Part shown: piece by piece, positions 1 through 6,178 of the stretch | How the letters are laid out: every line of letters begins with the position of its first letter | Position numbering within the stretch: position 1 is the stretch's first letter | Origin: an uncultured bacterium | GTDB lineage: Bacteria; Omnitrophota; Gorgyraeia; Gorgyraeales; Gorgyraeaceae | Direction: 5' to 3' | NCBI GenBank assembly: GCA_913009675.1 | Contig: CAJVXD010000013.1 | Span: 1 to 11,838, forward strand | DNA length: 11,838 bases | Translations under genes and position numbers: made by a program | The notes under the pieces: generated by a model | What the model saw: the letters and a program-made list of their open reading frames with translations, nothing else | The model's database searches: none | Told to the model about the DNA's origin: nothing

Positions 1-121
1 AGTGAGGAGAAGGAGGAGGGTAAAGGTATGTCAAGGACAGGGAGGGGCAACGAGAGAGTTAGACGAACGGAACAGCAAAAAGAAAAAAAAAGAAGTAAGA
101 TATAATATTTTTTTTTTTTTT
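1..121. other. Non-genomic tail outside the left adapter
   Basis: This stretch lies on the outer side of a complete sequencing adapter, so it is not contiguous with the genome. It is purine-rich and ends in a run of 14 T at 108-121. Read on the other strand, the order is insert, adapter, poly-A, then pyrimidine-rich noise. That is what an Illumina read gives when it passes the end of a short library molecule. An open frame can be drawn through it into the adapter, but it has no protein-family character. Confidence 0.85.
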
Positions 122-179
122 AATGATACGGCGACCACCGAGATCTACACTCTTTCCCTACACGACGCTCTTCCGATCT
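122..179 (+). other. Illumina TruSeq universal (P5) adapter, left end
   Basis: All 58 bases match the universal adapter, from AATGATACGGCGACC at the flow-cell end to GCTCTTCCGATCT at the insert end. Insert sequence begins at base 180. In the nadA reading frame the adapter encodes the false C-terminal tail DRKSVV and a stop. In another frame it gives the familiar database artefact [19 protein letters not shown]. It is untrimmed contamination and marks the true contig end. Confidence 0.98.
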
Positions 180-772
180 GCCTCAGGATGAAGCCCCTTC
201 ATCTTTAATACCTCTTCCTTTGAGACCCGTATGTGCGTAGGACAAAATCCCTCCCATAAGATTATCTTTTTATCGGGCACGTTGGCCTGGACATATCTGC
301 CCAGATTTTTATCGGGGATAAATATAATCTCTTTATAGTCTTTTAGGGACCTTACTATCTGGATCACATTGGAAGAGGTGCAGCATATATCGCTTTCTGC
401 CTTTATCTCCGCAGAAGAATTCACATAACACACTATAGCAGCGTCCGGGTGTTGTCTCTTTTTCTCTCTCAGGCGTTCAACGGTAACCATATCAGCCATA
501 GGGCACCCTGCCTCTTTCACAGGCAGAAGTACTATCTTATCCGGATTTAAGACCGAGGCGCTCTCTGCCATGAAGTTGACACCGCAGAACACGATAACCT
601 TGGCGTCAGCCCTTACGGCCGCCTGGCTCAGGGCAAGGGAGTCGCCGCTAATATCCGCGATATCCTGTATCTCATCCCGTTGGTAGTTATGCGCAATGAT
701 TACGGCATTTCTTTCCTTTTTTAGCTTCGCTATCTTCTTCTTTAAATTCCCTTTATATCTTGCCTCATCCAT
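180..772 (-). CDS. nadA: Quinolinate synthase NadA, 3' end missing
   Basis: NadA condenses iminoaspartate (made by NadB or an aspartate dehydrogenase) with dihydroxyacetone phosphate to quinolinate, the first committed step to NAD. It uses a [4Fe-4S] cluster and is cytosolic. About 197 genuine codons are present out of roughly 300-350 in the family. The N-terminal motif [16 protein letters not shown] (25-40) and GDSL (43-46) are intact. Two of the three cluster cysteines are visible: Cys90 in [10 protein letters not shown] and Cys177 in WEGFCPTH. The third would lie in the lost C-terminal third. The frame runs on to base 158, but everything past base 180 is adapter. The ATG at 772 follows panD by 20 bases, with a weak AGGGGA-like site upstream. 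It is the last visible gene of the operon. Confidence 0.96.
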
Positions 773-792
773 AATCGCAGCCCGGTCCCCTG

Positions 793-1149
793 CTATTTTT
801 TATTCCTGATCTTATTGTTATCGTTCAAGGATATAATCTTTGAGGTATACGAAAGGGCATCCTTCGTCTCCATCTGAATATATGACATGATAAGCAGCCT
901 ATCTCCTTTAACGGCACATCTCGCAGCACCGCCGTTCATAGCGATAATACCCGAACCCTCTGGCCCTGCTATTACATAGGTCTCTATCCTTCTCCCTGTA
1001 TTTAGATTCACCACCTGCACCTTTTCATTGGGCAGGATATCCGCCGCCTCCAGTATCTCACTGTCTATGGTAATACTACCCTCATATTCCAGATTTGTCT
1101 CTTTAACTACGGCATTGTGTATCTTGGACCTTAGCATCGTTCTGAACAT
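793..1149 (-). CDS. panD: Aspartate 1-decarboxylase PanD proenzyme
   Basis: PanD decarboxylates L-aspartate to beta-alanine, which PanC joins to pantoate. The 118-residue product has the usual length for the pyruvoyl-dependent bacterial enzyme. The self-cleavage site Gly24-Ser25 is present in YEGSITID; Ser25 becomes the pyruvoyl group. Lys9, Tyr22, Arg54, Tyr58 and Asn72 sit at the family's usual positions, and NGGAAR (72-77) replaces the more common NGAAAR. The C-terminus is a short polar tail rich in Asn and Lys. The ATG is supported by a strong AGGGAGG site at 1157-1163, seven bases upstream. It lies 69 bases after panC, its pathway partner. Confidence 0.97.
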   Translation of the reverse strand: MFRTMLRSKIHNAVVKETNLEYEGSITIDSEILEAADILPNEKVQVVNLNTGRRIETYVIAGPEGSGIIAMNGGAARCAVKGDRLLIMSYIQMETKDALSYTSKIISLNDNNKIRNKK

Positions 1150-1156
1150 TTTATTG

Positions 1157-1163
1157 CCTCCCT
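1157..1163 (-). promoter_or_regulatory. Ribosome binding site of panD
   Basis: AGGGAGG on the minus strand, seven bases before the panD ATG. It is one of the strongest Shine-Dalgarno matches in the window and suggests independent translation of panD after the 69-base gap. Confidence 0.8.
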
Positions 1164-1181
1164 CTGTTTACAGAATAACTG

Positions 1182-1210
1182 CACGCTTTCCTGACACACA
1201 CGAAAGTGTG
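1182..1210. repeat. Imperfect inverted repeat in the panC-panD gap
   Basis: CACGCTTTC (1182-1190) and GAAAGTGTG (1202-1210) pair over nine positions with one mismatch around an 11-base loop. An alternative fold is a 5-bp CACAC/GTGTG hairpin with a four-base loop (1197-1210). It starts eight bases after the panC stop codon. No T run follows on the minus strand, so it is not a standard terminator. It is weak taken alone but parallels stronger palindromes in two other gaps of the operon. Confidence 0.4.
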
Positions 1211-1218
1211 GAGTTAAA

Positions 1219-2064
1219 TTATCGACCTAAAATAATATTATCTATCAACCTGACCCTTCCTATCCTGACTGCGACCGCAACCAATGCCCTGCCCGATATC
1301 CTCTTAAGTCTTTCAAGCCTTTCAATGTCCACTATGGATATATAATCTATTCCTGCCGATCCTTCCCTGAGTATCATATCCTTCATCCGCCTGATTATCT
1401 TCTTTGGATCCCTCTCTCCTTTTCTATATAGATCCCTTGCCAGGTTTAATGATTTGTATAATGAACCTGCCTGTTTTCGCTCTTGCGGACTCAGGTATAG
1501 ATTCCTGGAGCTCATTGCAAGGCCGTCTCTTTCCCTTACGATAGGCATCACCTTTATCTTTACGGGCATATTAAGGTCCCTGACCATCCTTTTAATCACA
1601 ATCGCCTGCTGTAGATCCTTCTGGCCAAAATAGGCTGCATCCGGCCTTACTATATTAAAAAGCTTGGCAACCACTGTTGTAACGCCTCTGAAATGACCTG
1701 GCCTTGACTCGCCGCAGAGATACTTGGTGAGCCCTTCAACATGGACATAGGTAGAAAATCCCTTACTATACACGGCCTTTAAAGCCGGGGAAAAGACAAC
1801 ATCCACGCCATTATCCCTGCAAATCCTTATATCTCTTTTTAAATCCCTGGGGTATTCTCCAAGGTCCTCTCCCGGGCCAAATTGAATCGGATTTACAAAG
1901 ATACTAACTACGACGCAGGCTGCCTCCTCCCTGGCCTTTCTAATCAGACTCAGGTGGCCCTCATGCAAAAATCCCATCGTAGGGACAAATCCGATAGTCT
2001 TACACCTTTTATTTAAGTTTGAGATCTCATTTAGGAACGACTTTATGCCCTTATACACCTTCAT
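1219..2064 (-). CDS. panC: Pantothenate synthetase PanC
   Basis: PanC joins pantoate and beta-alanine using ATP, through a pantoyl-adenylate, to form pantothenate for coenzyme A. The 281-residue protein is full length for the family. Visible motifs are the nucleotidyltransferase signature PTMGFLHEGH (28-37), FVNPIQFGPGED (56-67), FGQKDLQQ (146-153) and the KMSKS-like loop MSSRNLYLS (184-192). The second half is the small C-terminal dimer domain. The ATG overlaps the folK stop as ATGA, and a GAGGG site lies seven bases upstream inside folK, so the two genes are probably translationally coupled. panB, which makes pantoate, is not in the window. Confidence 0.98.
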   Translation of the reverse strand: MKVYKGIKSFLNEISNLNKRCKTIGFVPTMGFLHEGHLSLIRKAREEAACVVVSIFVNPIQFGPGEDLGEYPRDLKRDIRICRDNGVDVVFSPALKAVYSKGFSTYVHVEGLTKYLCGESRPGHFRGVTTVVAKLFNIVRPDAAYFGQKDLQQAIVIKRMVRDLNMPVKIKVMPIVRERDGLAMSSRNLYLSPQERKQAGSLYKSLNLARDLYRKGERDPKKIIRRMKDMILREGSAGIDYISIVDIERLERLKRISGRALVAVAVRIGRVRLIDNIILGR

Positions 2065-2453
2065 AGTAATTCCCTCAATGGCCTCTGGACAAACTCCCGT
2101 TCATTCATGAGGGGGTGCGGGATCTTTAAATCCGGCTCATCTATCTTTTTATCGCCATAGATTAATATATCCAGGTCTATAGTGCGCGGGCCCCATCTGA
2201 CAACCCTCCGTCTCCCCATAGCATTTTCTATGCCCTCCAGGACAGAAAGAAGTTCATGCGGATTTAATTCCGTCTCTATCTCCGCAACGCCATTAAGGTA
2301 TTTTGGCTGCGGCGGCCCAACCGGCTCTGTTTCATATATCTTCGAAACCCTTTTTACCTTAATCCCATCACTCTCCCGTAAACCCTTAATAGCATCTTCG
2401 ATATTTTTGGTCCTGTCTCCCATATTAGAACCGATACCAATATAACAATGCAT
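2061..2453 (-). CDS. folK: HPPK, folate pathway pyrophosphokinase FolK
   Basis: FolK transfers pyrophosphate from ATP to 6-hydroxymethyl-7,8-dihydropterin, preparing it for condensation with p-aminobenzoate in folate synthesis. The 130-residue length suits a minimal single-domain enzyme. Motifs include GSNMGDR (8-14), ETEPVGPP (41-48), YLNGV (52-56), the core WGPRTIDLDIL (87-97) with the Mg-binding aspartates 93 and 95, and IPHP (111-114) followed by ReFV..PL. It starts nine bases after the dapL stop with no clear ribosome binding site, so it may depend on translation of dapL. It overlaps panC by four bases. A folK-pan neighbourhood is common in bacteria; the dapL side is less expected. Confidence 0.97.
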   Translation of the reverse strand: MHCYIGIGSNMGDRTKNIEDAIKGLRESDGIKVKRVSKIYETEPVGPPQPKYLNGVAEIETELNPHELLSVLEGIENAMGRRRVVRWGPRTIDLDILIYGDKKIDEPDLKIPHPLMNEREFVQRPLRELL

Positions 2454-2462
2454 AATATCAGG

Positions 2463-3629
2463 CTATAGTATCTTTCTAAGCCTATCTACTGCCTCCTCGA
2501 TCCTCTCCGTGGAGATAGTAAGGGCCATCCTGACATAACCCTCTCCGCTCTCACCGAAACCTATGCCGGGGGTTATGACTATGCCTGCCTTTTTAAGCAC
2601 CATCGCGGCAAACTCTACCGAAGATTTATAGCCCCTCGGGATCCGCGTCCAGACATAAAACGTGGCCCTTGGTTTTCTGGTAGTCCACCCCATTGCATTA
2701 AGGCCGTCGACCAGGACGTCCCTTCTCCCCTGATAGACCTGATTCATTCCCTGGCTGTGTCTTTCAGCTATATCAAGCGCGCTGATCCCTGCCAGCTGGA
2801 TTACAGTGAATACACCCGAGTCTATGTTGGACTTTACCTTTGCTATGCCGGAGACTACCCTTTCGTTTCCGCAGACAAAACCAAGCCTCCAACCGGTCAT
2901 ATTGCAGGTCTTTGAAACAGAATGAAACTCCACCCCTACATCCTTTGCGCCGTCTACCTTCAAAAAGCTGGGGGGCCTGTATCCATCGAATGCAATCTCA
3001 GAATACGCCGCATCATGGACGACGATAAGATCATGCCTTTTGGCAAAGATCACTACATCCTCAAAGAAACCCTTCTCGCAAACGGCGCTGGTGGGGTTAT
3101 TGGGGTAGCTGATATAAAGTATCTTGGAGCCTTTCAATACATTATTCTTTATCTTATTCAAATCCGGCAGGAAATTGTTCTCTTCCAGGAGCGGCATAGG
3201 ATAGATATTTCCCCCTGCAAGTATAGTGCCGCCTTTATACGGAGGGTAGCATGGGTCGGGGACAAGAGAGGTATCCCCCGGATTAATAAATGCTAACGGC
3301 GTATGAGCAATACCCTCCTTTGACCCTATAAGGACAAGGACCTCTTTGGCGGGTTCAAGCGTAACCCCGAATCTATCCTTATACCACGCCGCTATCCTGT
3401 TCCTTAAAGCAGGGATCCCCTGATCTAAGGGGTAGTGGAGATTTCTCGAATCCTGCACTGCCTTACAAAGTGTCTCAACCACCTCCTTAGGAGAACCCTC
3501 ATCCGGATCCCCTACCCCGAGGTCTATTATTGCCCTGCCTTCTTTAATGGCCTTGCGCCTCGCCGCATCTATCTCTAGAAATAAATAAGGGGGTAATTTA
3601 TTCAGTCTATTGCTAAATCTAAACTCCAT
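2463..3629 (-). CDS. dapL: LL-diaminopimelate aminotransferase DapL
   Basis: DapL converts tetrahydrodipicolinate directly to LL-diaminopimelate with glutamate as amino donor, bypassing DapD, DapC and DapE. It is a PLP-dependent fold type I class I/II aminotransferase of 388 residues. The PLP lysine is Lys240 in SVSKTCNMTGWRLGF. Asn178 (YPNNPT), Asp206 and Tyr209 (HDAAYS), Arg248 and the carboxylate-binding Arg367 (GYVRMAL) are in place. The N-terminal start RFSNRLNKLPPYLFLEID is characteristic of the roughly 390-residue DapL group rather than the longer plant-type one. Its position between dapB and the cofactor genes, with no dapD or dapE nearby, supports the assignment over a generic aspartate aminotransferase. 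GGGTGAT just before the ATG matches the 3' part of the extended Shine-Dalgarno sequence. Confidence 0.93.
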   Translation of the reverse strand: MEFRFSNRLNKLPPYLFLEIDAARRKAIKEGRAIIDLGVGDPDEGSPKEVVETLCKAVQDSRNLHYPLDQGIPALRNRIAAWYKDRFGVTLEPAKEVLVLIGSKEGIAHTPLAFINPGDTSLVPDPCYPPYKGGTILAGGNIYPMPLLEENNFLPDLNKIKNNVLKGSKILYISYPNNPTSAVCEKGFFEDVVIFAKRHDLIVVHDAAYSEIAFDGYRPPSFLKVDGAKDVGVEFHSVSKTCNMTGWRLGFVCGNERVVSGIAKVKSNIDSGVFTVIQLAGISALDIAERHSQGMNQVYQGRRDVLVDGLNAMGWTTRKPRATFYVWTRIPRGYKSSVEFAAMVLKKAGIVITPGIGFGESGEGYVRMALTISTERIEEAVDRLRKIL

Positions 3630-3645
3630 ATATCACCCTTTCCCA

Positions 3646-4383
3646 CTATTTGATTACGTCGTGCATTGTATAAAAACCCGACCTTTTATCTTTCAGAAAT
3701 TTTGCGGCCTTTAATGCTCCCCTTGCGAATGCATCCCTTGAAAAAGCGCTATGTTTGAGCTCTACTCTTTCTTCTTTGCCTGTGAAGGTCACGATATGAT
3801 CGCCTACTATATCGCCCTCTCTAATAGACTCTATCGGAGGCATCTCTCCCCTTGCCTTAGAGACCGCTTCACCTAATCTTTTCGCGGTGCCGCTGGGTGC
3901 ATCCTTCTTTTTAGCGTGATGCGCCTCTACGATCGCAACCTTATAATCCCTGCTAAGCGTCCTTGCTGCAATATCGGTAATCTTAAATAATAGATTCGCA
4001 CCGATGCTCATATTGGGGGAAAGGACTATCGGGATTTCGCTGGACGCGCCTTTTATCGTTTGTATCTCTTCAGCGGACAAGCCTGTTGTCCCTATCACCA
4101 TCCCGGCCTTATCCCTGCGGGCAATCTCCAAATGCTGCATTGTTGCGGAGGGCGAAGTAAATTCTATCAATACATCGCAGGCCCCGGCTGTTTTCGCAAA
4201 ATCAGACCCTATCCCTTTACCGATCCTGCCGATGCCGATAATCTCCCCGATATCACTCCCTATAACAGGATTTTCGGGCAATTCAATGGCACCCTCTATC
4301 TTAACTTCCTTATCCCCTGAGGCCAGGACACCGATCCTTTTCCCCATGCGCCCTGCAATACCACTAATAACAAGTCTTAACAC
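3646..4383 (-). CDS. dapB: 4-hydroxy-tetrahydrodipicolinate reductase DapB (GTG start)
   Basis: DapB reduces the DapA product with NAD(P)H to tetrahydrodipicolinate, the DapL substrate. From the chosen GTG it is 245 residues, normal for the family. The Rossmann loop GIAGRMG (8-14), EFTSPSAT in the middle, GTTG (98-101), and the substrate motif EAHHAKKKDAPSGT are all present, with His155 as the catalytic acid/base and Lys159 as partner. An in-frame ATG lies 21 bases further upstream at 4404. I reject it because a strong AGGAGGGG site lies between the two and is spaced five bases before the GTG, and because homologues begin about where the GTG does. It follows dapA by 43 bases and precedes dapL by 16. 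Confidence 0.96.
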   Translation of the reverse strand: MLRLVISGIAGRMGKRIGVLASGDKEVKIEGAIELPENPVIGSDIGEIIGIGRIGKGIGSDFAKTAGACDVLIEFTSPSATMQHLEIARRDKAGMVIGTTGLSAEEIQTIKGASSEIPIVLSPNMSIGANLLFKITDIAARTLSRDYKVAIVEAHHAKKKDAPSGTAKRLGEAVSKARGEMPPIESIREGDIVGDHIVTFTGKEERVELKHSAFSRDAFARGALKAAKFLKDKRSGFYTMHDVIK

Positions 4384-4388
4384 AAAAA

Positions 4389-4396
4389 CCCCTCCT
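4389..4396 (-). promoter_or_regulatory. Ribosome binding site deciding the dapB start
   Basis: AGGAGGGG five bases before the GTG at 4383. It lies inside the longer open frame that begins at ATG 4404, which argues that the GTG is the real start. Confidence 0.85.
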
Positions 4397-4411
4397 AAGA
4401 TCATATCTTAG
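4395..4411. repeat. Perfect 7-bp hairpin abutting the dapB ribosome binding site
   Basis: CTAAGAT (4395-4401), loop CAT (4402-4404), ATCTTAG (4405-4411). On the transcript, the 3' arm runs into the AGGAGGGG site and takes up its first two bases. It is A/T-rich, short and without a T run. It might slightly tune dapB translation or be chance. Confidence 0.5.
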
Positions 4412-4426
4412 TTCTCATACTGCGTC

Positions 4427-5302
4427 TTACAATAACCCATAATCCACCAGGGCCTTCTTAAGTTTCGATAGATTTACATCAGACATCTCGCACATAGGAA
4501 GGCGTAAGCTTGATTCGTCTATCATGCCCATAAGCGCCATGGCCGTCTTAACAGGGATAGGGTTTGTCTCTATAAACATTGCCTTTACCAGAGGCAGAAG
4601 TTTATAGTGCAGCCTTCTTGCGCCTTCCGTATCTCCTTCTCTGAACATCCTGATCATCTCTGCTGTGTCTTTCGGCACGATATTGGCAACGACCGAGATC
4701 ACCCCTGTCCCGCCTATTGCAAGAACAGCCAAACTCAAGCTGTCATCGCCCGATATTAAATCAAAATCCCCTCCGCACAGGGCATGGATCATGGACATCT
4801 GGTTAAGGTCCCCGCTCGCCTCTTTTACACCCACAATATTCCTGACCTTACTAAGCCTCTGCATTGTCTCCGGCGTTATATTCACACCTGTGCGGGATGC
4901 TATGTTATAAACGATAATAGGTATGTCTATTTCTTCGGCTATCTTTTTAAAATGCCGATAGATGCCTTCTTGCGTGGGCCTGTTGTAATAGGGCGTGATC
5001 TGTAGAGAGGCATTGGCACCTGCTTTTTTTGAATACCTGGTCAACATAATGGCCTCGCCGGTATTATTCGCTCCGCTCCCTGCAATGACAGGCACTTTTT
5101 TATCCGCTGCCTCTATTACCACCTCTACAACACGTTCATGCTCTTCATAAGAAAGCGTGGCAGATTCACCTGTTGTGCCGCATGGCACAATAGCACTCGT
5201 CCCGTTTTTAACATGAAATTCCACCAGCCCTGCCAATCTCTTCTCATCTACCTTCCCTTTTTTAAATGGTGTTACAATCGCCACCATCGAACCTTTAAAC
5301 AT
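4427..5302 (-). CDS. dapA: 4-hydroxy-tetrahydrodipicolinate synthase DapA
   Basis: DapA condenses pyruvate with aspartate semialdehyde, the first committed step of lysine and diaminopimelate synthesis. It is a TIM-barrel class I aldolase; the protein is 291 residues from the chosen ATG. The Schiff-base lysine is Lys160 (VGVKEASGD). Tyr132, Thr43-Thr44 (CGTTGE), Tyr106 (ITPYYNRPTQEG) and Arg137 (SRTGV) complete the active site. The usual Pro in YNVPSRTG is Ala here (YNIASRTG). A GTG 36 bases further upstream would add 12 residues, but it lacks a good ribosome site. The ATG at 5302 has GGAGAGGTG just before it, and homologues begin MFKGS-like. It overlaps the end of dapF by eight bases. Lysine feedback inhibition is common in the family but cannot be judged here. 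Confidence 0.97.
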   Translation of the reverse strand: MFKGSMVAIVTPFKKGKVDEKRLAGLVEFHVKNGTSAIVPCGTTGESATLSYEEHERVVEVVIEAADKKVPVIAGSGANNTGEAIMLTRYSKKAGANASLQITPYYNRPTQEGIYRHFKKIAEEIDIPIIVYNIASRTGVNITPETMQRLSKVRNIVGVKEASGDLNQMSMIHALCGGDFDLISGDDSLSLAVLAIGGTGVISVVANIVPKDTAEMIRMFREGDTEGARRLHYKLLPLVKAMFIETNPIPVKTAMALMGMIDESSLRLPMCEMSDVNLSKLKKALVDYGLL

Positions 5303-6107
5303 ACAGCACCTCTCCGTTGTAAACCCTTCTCGCTTCACCCTCTAAATAAAGGTCTTTGATCTTACCTTTACTTTTCCTAAAATACACCCTTAGAATTCCG
5401 CCTCTCGTATGCACCTTGATACCTGACTTAACACTTGATACTTGACACTTGACATTACTTACTATCGCCGATGCCACCGCTCCTGTACCGCACGCAAGCG
5501 TCTCACCCTCAACCCCTCTTTCATAGGTCCTCATTTTTATGTTTTTATCATCTACTATCTCGACAAAGTCAACATTCGTTCCCCGGGGCCTGAACCTACC
5601 GTGATATCTTATATTGCGCCCTATGGAATCAACGTCGATTCCGTCTATGCCCTCTACGAAAATCACTGTATGCGGGACCCCTGCATCTATATAATCAACC
5701 CTTATGTCTCTCTTGTTTACCTTTATCCTTAAATCCCGACTAATATCTCCCGGCTCCCCCATCTTTATCCTGACCTTATCCTTACCCCTAATCTCCGCCT
5801 CATAGACCCCTGCCATCGTTTCGATCTTTAAGGTCCTCTTTTTAGCGGCGTATAGCGCAGCACACCTTAATCCATTCCCGCACATCTCGGCCTCACTGCC
5901 ATCTGCATTGAATATCCTCATCTTAAAATACGCCTTCTTAGACCTCTCCAGGACTAAAACACCGTCTGCACCTACGCCATTCCGCCTCTCGCAAAGAAAC
6001 CGCGCCGCCTTCGATAACGAACCGTACCCCGCATGGGACGAACGATAATCTACCACCACGAAGTCATTCCCGGCCCCGACCATCTTTGTAAAACTCACAG
6101 TCTTCAT
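5295..6107 (-). CDS. dapF: Diaminopimelate epimerase DapF
   Basis: DapF interconverts LL- and meso-diaminopimelate without a cofactor, using two cysteines as acid and base. Both are present: Cys76 (EMCGNGLRC) and Cys206 (ACGTGA). GNDF (13-16), GADG (46-49), FNADGSEAEMCGN and GVPH (143-146) are also canonical. I chose the ATG at 6107 (270 residues), which puts TKMVGAGNDF near the N-terminus as in homologues. The frame continues upstream to a TTG at 6143. The ribosome site before the ATG is weak. Residues about 219-231 are encoded by a tandem heptamer repeat (5415-5454) that replaces the normally variable link between the helix after Cys206 and the next strand. The frame stays open, so activity is probably kept. 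The stop overlaps the dapA start. Confidence 0.95.
   Translation of the reverse strand: MKTVSFTKMVGAGNDFVVVDYRSSHAGYGSLSKAARFLCERRNGVGADGVLVLERSKKAYFKMRIFNADGSEAEMCGNGLRCAALYAAKKRTLKIETMAGVYEAEIRGKDKVRIKMGEPGDISRDLRIKVNKRDIRVDYIDAGVPHTVIFVEGIDGIDVDSIGRNIRYHGRFRPRGTNVDFVEIVDDKNIKMRTYERGVEGETLACGTGAVASAIVSNVKCQVSSVKSGIKVHTRGGILRVYFRKSKGKIKDLYLEGEARRVYNGEVLYV
5307..5315 (-). promoter_or_regulatory. Ribosome binding site deciding the dapA start
   Basis: GGAGAGGTG located inside the last codons of dapF, four bases before the dapA ATG at 5302. With the eight-base overlap this suggests coupled translation of dapF and dapA. Confidence 0.75.
5415..5454. repeat. Degenerate heptamer tandem repeat inside dapF
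   Basis: On the plus strand the units are CTTGATA, CCTGA (a five-base remnant), CTTAACA, CTTGATA, CTTGACA, CTTGACA. There are five full heptamers with consensus CTTGAYA plus the remnant, 40 bases in all. On the coding strand they read as TGTCAAG-type units and give the residues VKCQVSSVKSGIK. Seven-base units shift frame at every copy, so the amino-acid repeat is not obvious. The tract looks like an inserted or expanded intergenic-type mini-repeat tolerated in a surface loop. Confidence 0.75.
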
Positions 6108-6141
6108 CTTGATTACATAACGACTCCGTTCCCGCGACAAC

Positions 6142-6178
6142 AACTTTACACTTAAAGCCAGGCTTCAAGTGTAAAGTT
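6142..6178. repeat. 37-base palindrome between lysA and dapF
   Basis: AACTTTACACTT (6142-6153) and AAGTGTAAAGTT (6167-6178) form a perfect 12-bp stem. After one A/C mismatch the pairing continues as AAGCC/GGCTT around a tiny loop. On the transcript it begins inside the lysA stop codon region and ends 34 bases before the dapF ATG. No T run follows in the minus-strand direction, so a classical terminator is unlikely. It could stabilise an mRNA 3' end or be a REP-like dispersed element. Confidence 0.8.

Noticed and set aside
2..208. Plus-strand open frame of 68 codons at the left end
   Set aside because: It runs through the noise tail, the T run and the adapter; its protein contains the known adapter artefact.
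1028..1345. Plus-strand open frames such as 1028-1345, 2922-3296, 4004-4411 and 7796-8257
   Set aside because: They lie opposite clearly identified genes, have no family motifs and no ribosome sites.
4384..4404. ATG at 4404 as the dapB start
   Set aside because: The strong ribosome site lies downstream of this ATG and is correctly spaced for the GTG at 4383.
5303..5338. GTG at 5338 as the dapA start
   Set aside because: It adds 12 residues not typical of DapA, and the ATG at 5302 has the better ribosome site.
5415..5454. Heptamer tract as a CRISPR array or direct-repeat operator
   Set aside because: Units are seven bases with no spacers, and the tract lies inside a coding frame.
6108..6143. 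TTG at 6143 as the dapF start
   Set aside because: It lies at the edge of the palindrome and adds 12 residues that do not resemble DapF; the ATG at 6107 fits homologues.
6142..6178. Palindrome as a rho-independent terminator after lysA
   Set aside because: No T run follows on the minus strand, and the downstream genes complete the same pathway.
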